A DNA stretch of 64,000 nt, from positions 13,261,458-13,325,457 of the forward strand of contig OZ012687.1 in NCBI GenBank assembly GCA_963942565.1. Reading direction: 5' to 3'. A model generated the notes under the pieces. That model saw nothing but the letters and a program-made list of their open reading frames with translations. It was not told the origin of the DNA and did not search any database. Both the position numbers and the translations under genes were made by a program. The stretch's first letter is position 1; each line of letters begins with the position of its first letter. The stretch is from Maea johnstoni. Taxonomy: Eukaryota; Annelida; Polychaeta; Spionida; Magelonidae. This document shows, piece by piece, positions 50,523-63,814 of this stretch.

Positions 50523-50707
50523 CCCTTATGCCGCTGGTGGCTAAATAAAATGATGCAAAAAACCTGCAAAAATGATGAAACCCTGGCACATGGGTACTCA
50601 TCTGAGAGTACTCAGCGAGAGCTATCAAATGAATACCCACATGACAGGGTTTGGATGGCTTTCAAAAATCTTGTGCTTTGACCAAAGTAGCCGTAGCATT
50701 GGAAGGG
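50523..50707. mobile_element. TTAA MITE family R4, copy 2
   Basis: It starts CCCTTATGCCGCTGGTGGCT and ends CATTGGAAGGG, with TTAA on both sides. It lies just downstream (in gene sense) of the 50745 exon's donor, only about 37 bp away. Confidence 0.8.
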
Positions 50708-50744
50708 TTAAAAGTAATGCTACTTGTTCCCAATTGAGACTTAC

Positions 50745-50911
50745 CTTTGTGGACTAGGACTTGGAGTGGAGCCCCGTGAAACATTACTCTGTCGCGTAGG
50801 ACTTGCTGCCGACGATGAAGAACTTGGAATGGAGGACTGAGATGAGGGGGTTGAAGGTCGTTTGGAGGTCGATGGAGAACCGGGCGCCTTCTCCGCCTCG
50901 ATCACTTCAGC
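50745..50911 (-). CDS. Scaffold gene, 167-bp exon
   Basis: The acceptor TTTTTTTCAG precedes GCTGAAGTG and the donor is CAAAG/GTAAGT. It encodes AEVIEAEKAPGSPSTSKRP followed by a Ser/Pro/Thr-rich stretch ending TPSPSPQ. It enters in phase 0 and leaves in phase 2, as the next exon requires. Disordered linker sequence, probably a phosphorylation-rich region; no domain visible. Confidence 0.75.
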
Positions 50912-52775
50912 CTGAAAAAAACAAGAAATGATGTTAGATATTTGTTTATACGCAAGGCATGTATCATTATGAATTCAATATATTGGCACCTTGAACGAAA
51001 CTTGATTTATATCAGGGCATCTTGCACAAACCTGGGATTTACATCAAATTCCTGAAAATTGCAGGATATAACTTTTTTAGGGGGGGGGGGGGGGGGAAGC
51101 ATCCTTTTCTGTATAGTTTTCAAAACATTTCAGATTATCAGGCATATTCATCTAACAGTAATGAAGCTTCTTAAAGTCAAAGGAACACACAAACTAACAC
51201 ACATATACCTTTGGGATATTTGAAATAAACAAGAAAATAGTGATCTTACTCTATCATACTTGGTTACAAATGCTGTTGCAAAGATCCACATTGTGCTGCT
51301 AGTTATCCAAGTAAGAAAGTCCCCTGCTAAGACCTGTACAGACTGCCTACTCGGTCAAGGGGTACCTAACCACACCACAGTACAAGTAGAAATGTCACCT
51401 GTGGCCCAATTCCCCCACTATATATACACACATCCCCCAGTGTTCATGCACCACTATCCTAGGGATATGAAGAAACCTATTAACAACCCCCTGGCCACAG
51501 CTGATCAGATTAAAACTACACCACGCCTAATAATTGCTATTTGCGCGCTCAGGTATGCTAGTATACTTCACTCAGGTGACTCATGGGTGTGAAAGCCTAT
51601 TATCTCTTGCTATTTCTTACCAGATTTGCATGGAGCTAGAATAAACACTTATGGGTCACATGCTCTGGTAGATTCACATGAGTTTTCACACAAAATAAAT
51701 CTAATTGGATTGCTTGCTGCCTTGGATATTTATAGTTCTCACTATAGAGCAGCTGTGAGTGACCCATTATGTATGGACGAGGTTTGTGCAAACTTAATCA
51801 CATCAATTGCTAACACCTCACAAACTGATCTCCCTACAACTGAACACTTCACTACTAAGTACTACTTGACTGGTAAAGGAGGACATTCCCACAGTGTAAG
51901 CAGAAGGTATTATTTCATGTAAACCCATTTATTTTCATAGTTGCTAAAATTGAAAAACTAGACTAGCACCAGGGGCAGATAGGGATTCCTTGGTGGGTGG
52001 TTCATTCTGTATGAGGGAGGAGTTGTTTTAACAGAGAGTTAGATCCAACAAATTGGTTTAAAACGAAACTAGAGGTAATCCTTTTCTTCATGCTTAGATG
52101 ATAGTTTCTTAGGAACAACCTATATGGCTCTGGGAAAGTCATTCACTTTTGCTAAAGCCATTAGGAATTAATGAGACCTCATGGTTTCCCACCTGTTGAG
52201 CAAGTACAGAACTAAATGAGGGTAAACTCAGTTTTGAATTGAACTACTAGGTTAGATCAAAAAGAAATGAAAACTTGGATAAGTATGAATGAAGGAGTGA
52301 AATGACTACCCAAAGTCATCCACAATGGCACAGCTCTATCATTGCAATTTATCCCAGATGGAATTCAAAATTCTTATCAATTCAATTAACTCACTGGCCA
52401 TAAATAGTCTCAGTACTGTTCAGATATATGTATCAACCACTAGCCACAGGGATTGTCGATACTGATCTAGCACAGATAGTGTACACCAGCACTTATCTAT
52501 TAAGTCACCAGCCAGAGGATGGCCATGTAAGCTAGCTTCTAGACTATACACCTGACAGGTAAGGCCATAACAATTAGTCTTTTGGCCCCAGGTAGCCAGC
52601 GTGTAATTGAAGGCATCTCTGTTATCTACAGAGTCTTCCCTACTGGGCTCATCAGATTAGCCCCATGATACGCCGAGCCTCAGCCTTCCAGGCATGGAGA
52701 TAGAAGTGATGCTGCTTCAGTATAGATGGCATTGTATTGCACCAGCGTAGGTATATGTATAGTCTTTTTCCAAGG

Positions 52776-52930
52776 CCACAAAGTGATAGTGCCAATCCAC
52801 ACATGTAGGTGGCACCACTGTCATGCTAGGTATTTATGTAGCATTCCAGGCCAGAAAATGATAGTGCCAATCCACACATGTATGTGGCACCACTGTCATA
52901 CTAGGTATCTATGTAGCATTCCAGGCCAGA
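52776..52930 (+). repeat. Two tandem ~78-bp units
   Basis: GATAGTGCCAATCCACACATG through GTAGCATTCCAGGCCAG is repeated twice with few changes. Confidence 0.85.
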
Positions 52931-53459
52931 AACTGATAGACTTTCTTCACATAAAGATGGCACTATAAATTACCCTTTTCTCAATTTCATGGATGCATAG
53001 TGGACAGAAAACCTCTTTGCTCAATTAAGTGTTTTTTTCTCATCCTTTATAACATTATAATAACACACAGCCCATTATGGATACTCAGTTTCAGAATCCA
53101 AGCTCAGAACCCGCCATCCTCTATACATAGAGATTATTAGCCTGGTTTTTAAGGCTGAGGTAGATAGATATAATACCAACACTAAACTGAATGGTCAATC
53201 TGCGGCACATCGATCCCGTCTTCCGCGATTGCTACACAACTAGTATCTCTGCCCCCACATACTGATCACTCTGCACATTTTTGAAATTTCCTTCTGTTTC
53301 AAGGTACGATTTCAAAATTATACCAGATGTAAAGCCCCCATGCATTATTCGCCATTCAGTTATTTGTAATTGCGCTAAGTACACTATGCATGACATTTCG
53401 GTTGTAATGCCTTAGTACTTTTTGCGATAGCTCATGAGAAAATGCAGTGAAAAGTCCTG

Positions 53460-53680
53460 AATTGACCAATCAGCCAGTCGGCCGTCGAGTGCTCTTGCAC
53501 TGAGAGGATGAGGTCAGTGCTACGTCATTGTTGATTGTAAATATGACTACGTGCGTCGGGTGCATCACACCTTTTGACCAATGGGCTTCATCTAATGACG
53601 TCATTTATCAAAAAATTCCGCGAAATAGTACCGGCATGGTGGCAGAGATATAAAACGTAGCGTATTTCTGTGTGGAGAAT
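53460..53680 (+). promoter_or_regulatory. Promoter-like cluster in the intron (CCAAT, CRE, TATA-like)
   Basis: Two GACCAAT boxes (about 53464 and 53575), a perfect TGACGTCA (about 53597) and GATATAAAACG (about 53647) occur in canonical order on the plus strand. No plus-strand exon follows, so it may belong to a mobile element or an antisense transcript. Confidence 0.3.
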
Positions 53681-54170
53681 GCTGAATGGTACGAAGGTAT
53701 AGTGTATAGTGTCACTGTCATAATATAGATGGCAGCACAGTCGTCACAGTGTTGATTACTGCAGCTCTAGTGGATCCCCTTTGGCTTTAAAACATAAATA
53801 AATCTGAGCTGATGCCAACATAGGATAGATAGTTGAGACAATAGGTACATCATTGAGAGAGGCTTTTAACACAGGCTTGTGTCAAGTCTAAGATAGTATC
53901 ATTTCCCAAGCTCTGTGGTCATGCTCTGGTGAAGGTGTCACTCTCATGCCAAGCTTGTGGCTGCCTTCAGGTAGACACTGATAAGACCTATCTCAATCTA
54001 TTAGCTTCTCCCTTTCTTCTCCCTCCCCCACTGTCTTAAAGGAGTTATCTCTAGGTCTTTAAGTAATACCAGACAGCTAGTCATTCAACTAACCCTCCAG
54101 CTTACTGCTCGGAAAGATTACATGGGAATTCCTAGGGATGAGGATATCTAGGGATGTTCAAGTATGTGGG

Positions 54171-54352
54171 AGGGGGGGGGGGGGGGGGGGGAGGGGGGTG
54201 TTGATGAGAGATTTCCCAAGAATTCTCTTTCATTTCACTTTCATAGTCTATAGAAAGATGGACTTTACATAAAATATATAACAAAAAGCACAAGCATTTG
54301 ATAAGGAAAAATATTTGCATATTATTTGCATATATACTCTCTCTTCCTCCCT

Positions 54353-54430
<78 letters not shown>
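54171..54430. repeat. G homopolymer and (TC)n tract
   Basis: A G-run at about 54171-54198 and a TC tract at about 54360-54430, 160 bp apart. Confidence 0.9.
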
Positions 54431-54435
<5 letters not shown>

Positions 54436-55117
54436 ATCTCTATCTCTCTCTCTGAAGTGAATAATACAGAACCACCTATAAGATTAGGGATTGACAAAAA
54501 GTCTTGAATTTAATGGAATAATAAGTTTTGAGTGGATAGCTACTTTTCTCTATGAGGTCACAAGGCCTATGATGTAATCAGTCCTGTGTAGCGATTACTT
54601 GTCTCCCAGCCCCTGAGGGCAGCATGCGGGAGTAGCAGGGCTCTTGGGTAGGGGTGGTAGAGATAAGCCACAGGTCACACTGCAGGCAGCCTGCAGCTTC
54701 ATCTCAAAGTGGCCTTAAGAGGCAAGACATTTTGGAGATAACCCTTGATTGGCTGGGCATGAAATAGGCTCACCATGGGGAAGATCAGCCACTTCTCAAA
54801 TAAAAGGATTGAATCAAATAAAAATTTCAAAATAGTAAGAAAATATGAGCAACTTCTCAAATAAAGGAATCAAGAATAAATAATGAAATAAAATTTTGAA
54901 AATATTAAGAAAACTTATCAAAATAAAGGAATTCAAAATAAATCATTTAATAAAATTTTGAAAATAGTAAGAAAAAATGAGCAACTTCTCAGATATAATG
55001 AAATATAAAATAATTGATTACATAGAATTTTCTAAATAGTAAGATCATATACATGTACATATAAAACACTGAATTTGGGTCCTATACCATGATTGCAGTT
55101 GACAAGCAGGAATTTAA

Positions 55118-55410
55118 AACAAGAGAAACGCCAATGGCGTTATGAGTTTTTCTTTTTCCTTAATCTTTTAATTTTTCGTCATTTTAAATTTTTAGTAGCT
55201 TTGTTTTTAAATTTTGGTAAATTGTAAAACGTTTTAATTTGGTTTTTTTGTGGTGGTTTTTTGGTAGTATTTAGGATTATGTTTAATATTTTGCCTGCCT
55301 AGTAGTTTGCCCTCATTTATTTTTCTTGATTCATGAACTAGTTTTGTGTTAGTTATATATTATCACACTTGTATAAATATTTGGTCATGGTCCGAATAGT
55401 AGGTTTTTAG
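55118..55410. repeat. Dispersed repeat shared with 25468-25730
   Basis: Both start AAACAAGAGA, are T-rich throughout and end TTTGGTCRTGGTCYGAATAG. Internal match is weak. Confidence 0.5.
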
Positions 55411-56468
55411 GACGCTAACAGATTTGTAATCCTTTATGTTAGTGTGAATGTGATCGATAACTGTATTGTGTTTGGTTACCGTTCAACGAGGCTAGCGACT
55501 CACCACACAGGAACCATAAGTCATAATCATATAAGCATCAAACACAGATACAAATATGAAAAGGCACAGAGCACCTGCTCACTATACATCACTTCGATAA
55601 AAACGTTAAAGAAATTTGAATTTAAGAACACATGAGAGCTACCTACATGACAGGGCTTAAAATCTTTGCATCCTTGAGTTTTGGACGAAAGTATCTTTAG
55701 AAGGGTTAAAGTTGTGTATAGAGAACAGTTCATCTTTGGGCTCCCTGTAGAAATTTGAGGGAGCTGAAGGAGAATTCAAGGGAGCTTCCGGCTCCAGCTA
55801 ATTTCGAGCCCTGATGTCAATGTCATTTAAAGGAAATTTAGCTCTTTATCTTGGAGAGAAGATTCTCCAAAACTTAAACTGACTACCACCACTACTTTAG
55901 AGAACTTGAGTCGGTCGTTCAGTGATGTTATGTTATATATAACAGCCACGTTGAACTGATAGAATAATGAATCTCTGCTTTTTACCAAGTCGTCTCCAGT
56001 AACACCTGGTGATCTGACACAGATGTAAATACTATGTCGATAAATAAAGAAAAAACAGAAACATTTTTGAATAGAAGTTGTTTTCTTGCTCCGAAAATCG
56101 TCCTCCCATGTTCTTTATTTGCATTATGATGTTGCTCTTGCAGGATGACATTTACAGACTTGTCCGATCACCTATGAAAAATAATAAAAGGTTTGACCCT
56201 TATACTACTGGTGGCTAATTTGGCCATTACAGAATGATGCAGAACACCTGAAAAATGACTGGAATTATTGTAAAGAAAGGGGGAGTTCGAAATCTGGGTT
56301 TCTCAAAACGCAGTATCTCGCCAGCACCCAGAATATCATAAATGTGCAAATAGACTTTTCAGGCAAAAAATGAACTCTTAGAATGTAATAATGTCATTGT
56401 ATGTAACATGGCAATCGCCATTAACCCTTAACACGCTGAATTGCCAGACGGGGGCTTGTCCCTCAAAC

Positions 56469-56688
56469 CTGAGATGAGTAGACCGGGATCGGGCACTCTG
56501 CATGCATCATAAAATGTCGCTGCCTCCCATCTCCTTGGCAACTATCTGACCTAGAAAGGATGCTGCATGCTAATTGCACAGATCAGATCACGTGACCAAG
56601 GCTACACCGCGTAACCCGCGGCACACATACCCTAGGTGCTAGCATGCTGTGCCTATGGCGTTGCGGTTCAAGGGGATGTATTTCTCTG
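56469..56688 (+). mobile_element. MITE family R2, copy 5
   Basis: It starts CTGAGATG and ends TTTCTCTG, with perfect 7-bp duplications CTCAAAC at 56462-56468 and 56689-56695. Outside the duplicated segment, so independent support for the family ends. Confidence 0.85.
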
Positions 56689-57075
56689 CTCAAACTGGAT
56701 TGTTTTTTTTGCAACAAATTATGTTGCACTGCTGTTGCGCTGTCAGGGGGTTGCAACTCCCTCCAGCCATAAAAGGCAAAATATCATACAAAAAATCTGA
56801 AATAAAAAATACTGCCTGAAACTACTGTTCTTGTTCTTTTTAATTATGTTTTTTTTGTAGATATTACTTTTAGAATATATTATGTCTGATCAGTGTAAAC
56901 CTAAGGTTTTGCAGAGAGCATGCTGATTTTGATTTAAAATAAATGAAAAATCAGGTATTTAAAATGCATTAGCCCTACTTTAGCCTGAAATACCTCAAGT
57001 TGCACATAAGTATTTCTTTTCGAAAATGGTATATTTATAATGCTTATTAAAAACTGATATATAATATGAAAATTA

Positions 57076-57222
57076 GTGTGTGTTTCCTTGTTTTAATTTA
57101 TCATGAGCAATCCTAAAGCAAAGGGAATGCAAATAAGTCTTGGCCAGAATGTGTGTTTACTTGTTTTAATTTATCATGAGCAATACTAAAGCAAAGGGAA
57201 TGCAAATAAGTCTTGGCCAGAA
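57076..57222 (+). repeat. Two tandem 75-bp units
   Basis: GTGTGTTTMCTTGTTTTAAT through AAGTCTTGGCCAGAA is repeated twice. Confidence 0.9.
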
Positions 57223-57437
57223 ACGAATTCTGAAAGCGCTTCAAAAGGAATTCCAAAAGATCAACTACCTCAAAGTTAGAGCGCTATAAACAAATGAAAA
57301 TAGAAAATATTAATTGTAAAACATTGATATCTAATATAATTGAAAACTCCTCAATCGATACATGTAATTTCTGTTTAGAAACGATCATGTTTTGCACCAC
57401 AAATCAACGATTGAACATAAAAAGCAAGTGTAGATTT

Positions 57438-57930
57438 GTGGCCGCCATTTTGTCACTCCCAAGTTCGCCAACTTTCAGGCGCAACAACACAGAGCTAAAA
57501 TTCCCAGAGCAGTAAAAATCTACAATAGAAATAAAAATAAAAACATATATCGATTGCCTACCTTGTTGTCCTCCTTATGGTGTCTTTATTTTGTGTTGTA
57601 CCATCAGTTATAGCCTTTTTCGAAGGCTTCAAACATGATGGTCAACACACTCCAACACCAGTTGTCAGGCACTGTTTAGTATTTACGGCAAATTCGATTT
57701 CGAAATCCGTTGGCCGTAAGCAATGCACCTATTTCGAATCATGACTCTATTATATTAATCGCCAAATAAACAAATATAAAATTGACATTGGTAGATAGAT
57801 ATGTGTCTTGGCTTTCAGGAAATGTTTTATTCATTACGATCCAACCACGGGAAGTATTTATTTGGATCGTGTGAAGTGCAGAGAGGAGACCGCAAAATCT
57901 GCCGTTTTCAAAATGGCGGATCTAAACACA
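57438..57930 (-). promoter_or_regulatory. YY1-type sites with a possible alternative first exon
   Basis: GCCGCCATTTTGT (about 57441) and AAAATGGCGGATC (about 57911) are strong YY1-like sites on opposite strands. Between them, on the minus strand, CAACAAG is followed by the donor GTAGGC (exon edge 57562). This could be an alternative leader exon for the scaffold gene. A short upstream frame (MFEAFEKGYN) sits in it. Speculative. Confidence 0.3.
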
Positions 57931-57992
57931 TGGGGGATGCCCCACGTTGGAAATTCCCGATAAGCCCGGTAGCTAACCGCGCTTGAATGGGC

Positions 57993-58434
57993 AAGCTAAG
58001 AACGTTTTAAGGTGTTTTACCGTACTAATATTATTGTGAAAAACAAAGTTATCGTCTTTTTTATAACTATATGTGGTTATAGTCGCTGAATTACGTGTGC
58101 GACTTTCGTGATCATCGCAGTACGTATCGTCCGTATACGTCATCAAATCACGTGCGTGCTTCGCGGAATACCATGTGGTCGTTATTGGGATTCCCCCTCG
58201 AGGTGGAATGGGGGATGCCCCACGAGGGGGAATCCCAATAACGACCACATGGTATTCCGCGAAGCGCGACACGTGATTTGATGACGTATACGGACGATGC
58301 GAAGAGCGAGCGATGATCACGAAAGTCGCACACGTGAAACAGCGACTATAACCACATATAGTTATAAAAAATACGATAACCTTGTTATTCACAACAAAAT
58401 TAGTAAGGTAAGACACTTTAAAGCGGTCATAGCT
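57993..58434. repeat. Foldback with ~200-bp arms
   Basis: Arms from about 57993 and 58434 pair to a centre near 58213, where CCCCCTCG and CGAGGGGG flank a 20-bp loop holding its own GGGGGATGCCCC. The outer parts are more diverged than the inner. The 155-codon minus frame is a by-product. Confidence 0.85.
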
Positions 58435-59579
58435 GCGCAATAACCGAGTTTTGCCAATTCAAAGTTGCCAGGTATATGAATAGGTGGCCCTCTACCTAAC
58501 GGTAATGGGCATAAAATTAGCACACTGGACGCTGATTGGCTTTGGAGACGACCAGCGAAAAGGAGCGAGCGGTACCGCTACGGCCCCATCACAACCATGC
58601 GCAACGAAAAAAGTTTCCAAAAAATAGACTTAAAAACAAAATAAAACACCAATCAAACAAAAAATATAACAAAACCTAAAACTCCCGCACTATAGACGCA
58701 CAACAAACCAGGACACAAATCTAAAAACAAACGAGCAACGACTACCGCACCACGATAATTATAATTCCCACTACAGACAATAGATGGCAGCAACAGCTAC
58801 CATTTCCAACACATACAAAGAAGCATACGAACGATCACGCAGAAGCACACAATTTAAACTCAAAACCAGACGATAGATGGCAGCACCAACTGGTCCCAAA
58901 AACGTTAGATGCAAGCTTTAAAATACGTCGTGAAAAAAACATCCAGAGGAACAAAGTCAAAATAAACATTCAAAAGAAGACATATATAAACAAAAAGTGA
59001 AAATTTCCAAAGAAAAATATATAAGGTCACAAAAAAAAAAGCACACACATAAATGAAAAAGACGACGGCTTAGATCATTCGCACACAAAATTCGCCAAGA
59101 ATCCCCTTAGACACAATTAGTCCAAAAAAACGTGGGCTGTACCAAAGGAGTTTATAAGTTCCACTTAAAAACTCCAAAAAAAGCATTTTTAATAATCATG
59201 AAAAATTCATACAAGAAATCTTAAGCAGTTGATGCAGATATACCACCTTCTTTCAACACAAGGTATCAAAAACAAGGTTATAACATACTATTTTAGAGAT
59301 GGAGAAATGGATGTAATATGCTGAGGACTCTTAGTACTTTTATACACATATTTGGACACCTGTTAAGGATTCAGTGCTGAGAAGTACACTAGGGGTCTAG
59401 TAGCCACAGCTCAGGGCAAGCTTGTAACCCGAGAAGCATGTTGACCAACAACAACAAAACAACCACATGTTAGATCTCAAACAGGGGATCAGCCCAAGAT
59501 GCTGCTCAAAACCAACGCATGTCAACAACTTCCTAATATGTTTCAGCAATGCAACCACTCGTGTTGATTATGTATTAGT

Positions 59580-59852
59580 GCACCTGTCAACGATCACTGC
59601 CTTTTAAGGATGAATGCTTTGATAAATCAATTCATGCTTGCAGCAGTCAAGAGCTGACTGACAATTTTGGTGAAATATTTGAGGTAAGAGCATCATTAGA
59701 AAAACATTTGATGGAGATATGTTTATCAGAACAAAACCAACGACTCTCATTCCAATATTTTGTAAAATCATCATTGATTACCAAGTTATTGTCAAAAGTA
59801 TGATAGATCCAGACAACAATTTCTGGAGGAACTCTCAAGCATGAATGGGTCA
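59580..59852. mobile_element. MITE family R6, second copy
   Basis: TTGATGGAGATATGTTTATCAG through GATCCAGACAAC and TCAAGCATGAATGGG matches 49900-50353 without the nested hAT MITE. Confidence 0.55.
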
Positions 59853-59867
59853 AATCTTAACTAGCTG

Positions 59868-60030
59868 AGCATGGTGGGTGTCGATGATGGACTCTCTCTT
59901 GCTGGGAGCGCTCAAGGAGCATTAATCCAAATCATCTTTTAAATTCCTTTCATCTCCTCCTGCGAGTGGAATCAACCCCTTCTTCACCACAATGATATCG
60001 AGCCATCTTTCCGCTGCCTGATTCCAGGGA
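59868..60030 (+). repeat. SINE tail, copy 1 (no tRNA head)
   Basis: GCATGGTGGGTGTCGATGAT through CCAAATCATCTTTTAAATTC, then CCGCTGCCTGATTCC, matches the body of the copy at 60552. Confidence 0.5.
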
Positions 60031-60551
60031 CATTCATTATATAACAACAATTGAACCAGACACCTCAAGACAATCCGGCCACACTCCTCCGACTCGTGGC
60101 CATCTGTTACCCTAAAACACAACCCTTACAGGGTCACACAGGTCACGAAGGTCAATCTACCCTGAACCCACTGTAAGCAATTATGGTCTTTCTCTTCCTC
60201 CATATCCTGCCATATTTACACACATTTGGCATATGAGAATTGTGCAAGAAAAATATGTTGTGGGTCCTCTAGTGAGAAGGCCAGATAAGACCTGTCTCAC
60301 CGATTTCCATAGGGTTCAGTTAGTATATGAGATCTTTGAAATCGCTTTAATTAAACTTTGATGCACTTACTCATATTACATTCAAAATTTGAAATGAAGA
60401 CCTTCGTAACATATTTGGGTAGTTTAAAGATAACAGAATTTCTAGAATATATGTTGAACTGCTAAGTTTTTCTTGATTTATCAATGACATCAAAAGACAT
60501 TGTGATCATGCTGAGACCATACATGTAGTGCTTAACCTTTCCCAGCACTCA

Positions 60552-60730
60552 TATGGGGACCTCCCTGATGGCTGAGTGGTCCAGGTTATTACCACCGCCT
60601 GCTTGCTGTCTTTCATCACTAAGTTCCCGAGTGTGGTGGGTGTTGATGATAGACTCTCTCTTGCTGGGAGCGCTCAAGGAGCATTAATCCAAATCATCTT
60701 TAAATTCTTTACGCTGCCTGATTACGGGAA
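60552..60730 (+). repeat. tRNA-derived SINE
   Basis: The head has TGATGGCTGAGTGGTCC, an A box of the Ser/Leu tRNA type, and a weak B box, AAGTTCCCGAG, about 60 bp later. The body follows, shared with 59868-60030. Confidence 0.5.
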
Positions 60731-60772
60731 GATTAATTAATTACACACCAACGATAGACCATTATCCATTAA

Positions 60773-60978
60773 CCCTTCCAATGCTGAGGCTACTTTCATC
60801 CAAAGCACAAGGATGCAAAGATTGAAAATCATCTAAACCTTGTCATGTTGATATTCATTGGATAGCCCTTGCTGGGCACTCTCAGATGAGTACCCATGTG
60901 CTAGGGTTTCAGTCTATTTTTTTAAAGGATTTTTGCATCATTTCGTATAGGCTAAATTAGCTACCAGCAGCATAAGGG
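60773..60978. mobile_element. TTAA MITE family R4, copy 3
   Basis: Ends CCCTTCCAATGCTGAGGC and CAGCAGCATAAGGG with perfect TTAA flanks; 206 bp. Confidence 0.85.
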
Positions 60979-61979
60979 TTAAGAGGTTTGGTACAGCAGG
61001 GTTGGTCCAAACACCAAGACAATCACGTGGACCTGATTCAGGCTAGAGATGTAAGATTAAGTTATCAGTGACTTAGGTAAGGCAGTGGTTTCCCCCAGGT
61101 GCTCCTGTTTCCTTCACAATGAACCACCAGATAGTCATTATTTCGCCTCAATATGACAGAAACAGTGATGAACAAACTGACAAACTTCCCAGTGCTATTG
61201 CAACAATAAGCTGTTACTATGCTACAATCCTATGTAACATCATGTAAATCTTATGTCATGGGACAGATACTGATTCCAGTGTTTCAACACAGTACTGTTC
61301 TAAACTGTCGCCACCATATATCACCTAAGCTAATTCATACATAGAGCTTCTAAGGGAAAGTGGGGACTAGATGCGGTGATACTTAGGGAAAAAAATATAA
61401 GCATAAACTCATAAACCATATGAAAGGGTGTTGGCTAGACTGTGGTTATTATTTCCCCTACACAAATGTAAATAGCCAAATAATAGAAGTATCTTGGTCC
61501 AGTAATATGCATGTTATTATTTTCATTCATAGTGTAAGAGATTTGTTTGTCATTCATAAAACTTTGCTCAATTGTCAGACCTTATGGTCATAACAAATAG
61601 CTAAACAGAACATACATACATGTACAGAATTTATGCTAGAACTGATATCTTTACCAACAATGTATCAAATTGCACTAAGCAATACTTCCCCATAAACCCC
61701 CTGGTGGCAAGTCTGGGAACAAATGATGTAAATGAATGTTCATTAGCTGGAACGTCTTGATTTCAATTGGGAAATATAATTGATCATTGAGCTGATCCTG
61801 TACTCAACTCCAGCTGGGAGAATCATAATTGGAATTATCACGTCTGTGGATGAATAGACATAATGTGTATTGTGAAGATGTGGCTTTTCCATCTTACTCT
61901 GCACTTCTCATTAAAATGACTTCTTGTGTGAAAGTGCCAGAAACCACATACTCTGTTTCTAACTGAACTCTATTATTAA

Positions 61980-62183
61980 CCCTTTCCATGCTGAGGCTAT
62001 TTTCATCTATGGGAGAAAAGTGCAAAAAGTTTTGAAAACCATTTAAACCCTATCATGTTGGTATTCATTGGAAAGCTCTTGCTGAGTTCTCTCAGATGAG
62101 TACCCAGATGCAATGGTTTCAGTCATTTTTCAGCCTTTTTCATCATTTTGCATTGACCAAATAAGCCACCAGCAGCATAAGGG
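61980..62183. mobile_element. TTAA MITE family R4, copy 4
   Basis: Ends CCCTTTCCATGCTGAGGC and CAGCAGCATAAGGG with TTAA flanks; 204 bp. Degraded relatives lie at about 55635-55709 and 56197-56270. Confidence 0.85.
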
Positions 62184-63561
62184 TTAAACTATCTTAAGCA
62201 AGATACTTAAATTTCAGTATCAACCAATAGCCATGAACAGAGTAAGCTTGTACTCAAACAAATCCTCTCCAGATTTATAACCTTTAATTATTAGCAGTTT
62301 CAACCTGGATCTGTCATGAAATAACTACTGAAAACAAATTCACTTACTGGCAATTGTTTTTATAAACATATCAGTTCCTCAGCACTACAAATAATGACCT
62401 GCTACATGTCAAATATTTGTCACTTGAAACATATAATACATGCATACCATACTAAAATAACAGGACAAGAATTATTAGTCTGAAACTACCGATTGCTTCA
62501 ATGAGCACTGCATCTGCCAAGTCAATCAAAATATATTTGTCTATCGTAGCAATAACATAATAATGTCATACAAGAATCAGAGAAATCAAAATCAAGAACT
62601 GGTAATCGCTTCACTGACTATGAAAGCGTAGGTCTGGAAAATCTTGTCTTAATGAAGTTTATATATGTACTTGTCAATAGGAATAACATAGAAATGTTAT
62701 GTAAGGAAAACAGAAAAGCTTGACGTGTAATTTGATACCCAGCACTATGGGTACAGACACGTCCCACAGGGAATTACTATACAGACATTAATAACAGCAC
62801 ACAATAATCAAAGCATTAATCCAATTGAATGGAAAAATAAAATCTAGTACTGCAAGACCCCAAGCCACTGACCCACAATACACACTGGCAGGTAACTCCT
62901 AATATGCTGCTTTCACAGCTGGCAATACCTTATTTCATTCATGTCTAGAACAACATCAAAAGTGTCATCTGAACATATGCTAAATAACTTGATAATAAAG
63001 CAAATCATTTGAGAATACATTTGTGAGAAAGTTATCATTAAACTTGGAAAGATGTTTTGAAGCACTACAAGTATGAAATTGTTGAAATGTAACCATGAGT
63101 AGAGACTTGATGAAGATATTCTGGCTATGTATTTACTAGTTACTATGAATTACAATATGAGAATCATTACATTAGTTTCAAAACCCTCTGCCACGGTGCA
63201 TTGTTGTCCAAGTGGTTGAGTTATGCAGCCTATAAACCCATTTCAATCTGGAGCATACATTATGGTCTGACATTCTATGCAAATATTTTGAGAACTAAGT
63301 GAAATTTCAAGGAACCCTATTTTGAGAAACACATTAATTGTTGCTCAGACTTCCTAGAAAATCCTAGGACTTTCCAAGGATAAGCCAAGGAATTAATTGA
63401 GATTCCCAGCTATAGTTAGGTATGGAAATATTTGACGGCTAATTACACCTTTAATTGAATTTCATAATCCCCCTTCAACTTCAAAAACTTTTCCAATTCA
63501 TTTTAGAAGGCATGCTAATAGTTGAGAGACAATGTACCCCTTCCAGATGCAAATGGGTATA

Positions 63562-63775
63562 CTGTAGAATAGGAAATCAATCCGAGATATATTCTGCCAA
63601 ATTTTTCTGAGTGGGGACGAGTGGGGTCAGTTCGGTATAATGAAATCTGGATGTATTATTCCTGTCATTAGGATATCAACCTTCAATATTGACTTTTCGG
63701 AATAAAAAATCTCGGAAAAATCCAAAATCACAAATTTGGGTAATTTGCACCTCAGATTTATTTCCGTTTCTACAG
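63562..63775. mobile_element. TA-target MITE family R5, copy 3
   Basis: Ends CTGTAGAATAGGAAATC and ATTTCCGTTTCTACAG, with TA on each side. It lies 40 bp past the 63815 exon donor (in gene sense). Confidence 0.75.
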
Positions 63776-63814
63776 TAAGCTGACGAAAATGAAACATAAG
63801 ATGACAATATTTAC

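Larger units (their letters stand above)
50912..63814 (-). other. Large intron (~12.9 kb) of the scaffold gene
   Basis: No convincing exon is seen between the 50745 and 63815 exons. It holds TTAA, TA and R2-type MITEs, a SINE, microsatellites, two promoter-like clusters and a large foldback. The frames at 51260-51922 and 57801-58440 look non-coding. Confidence 0.6.

Noticed and set aside
51260-51922. Two adjacent plus frames of about 100 codons
   Set aside because: No homology, antisense to the scaffold gene intron, no splice signals.
57973-58440. 155-codon minus frame
   Set aside because: Produced by the foldback arms; mirrored sequence, no coding features.
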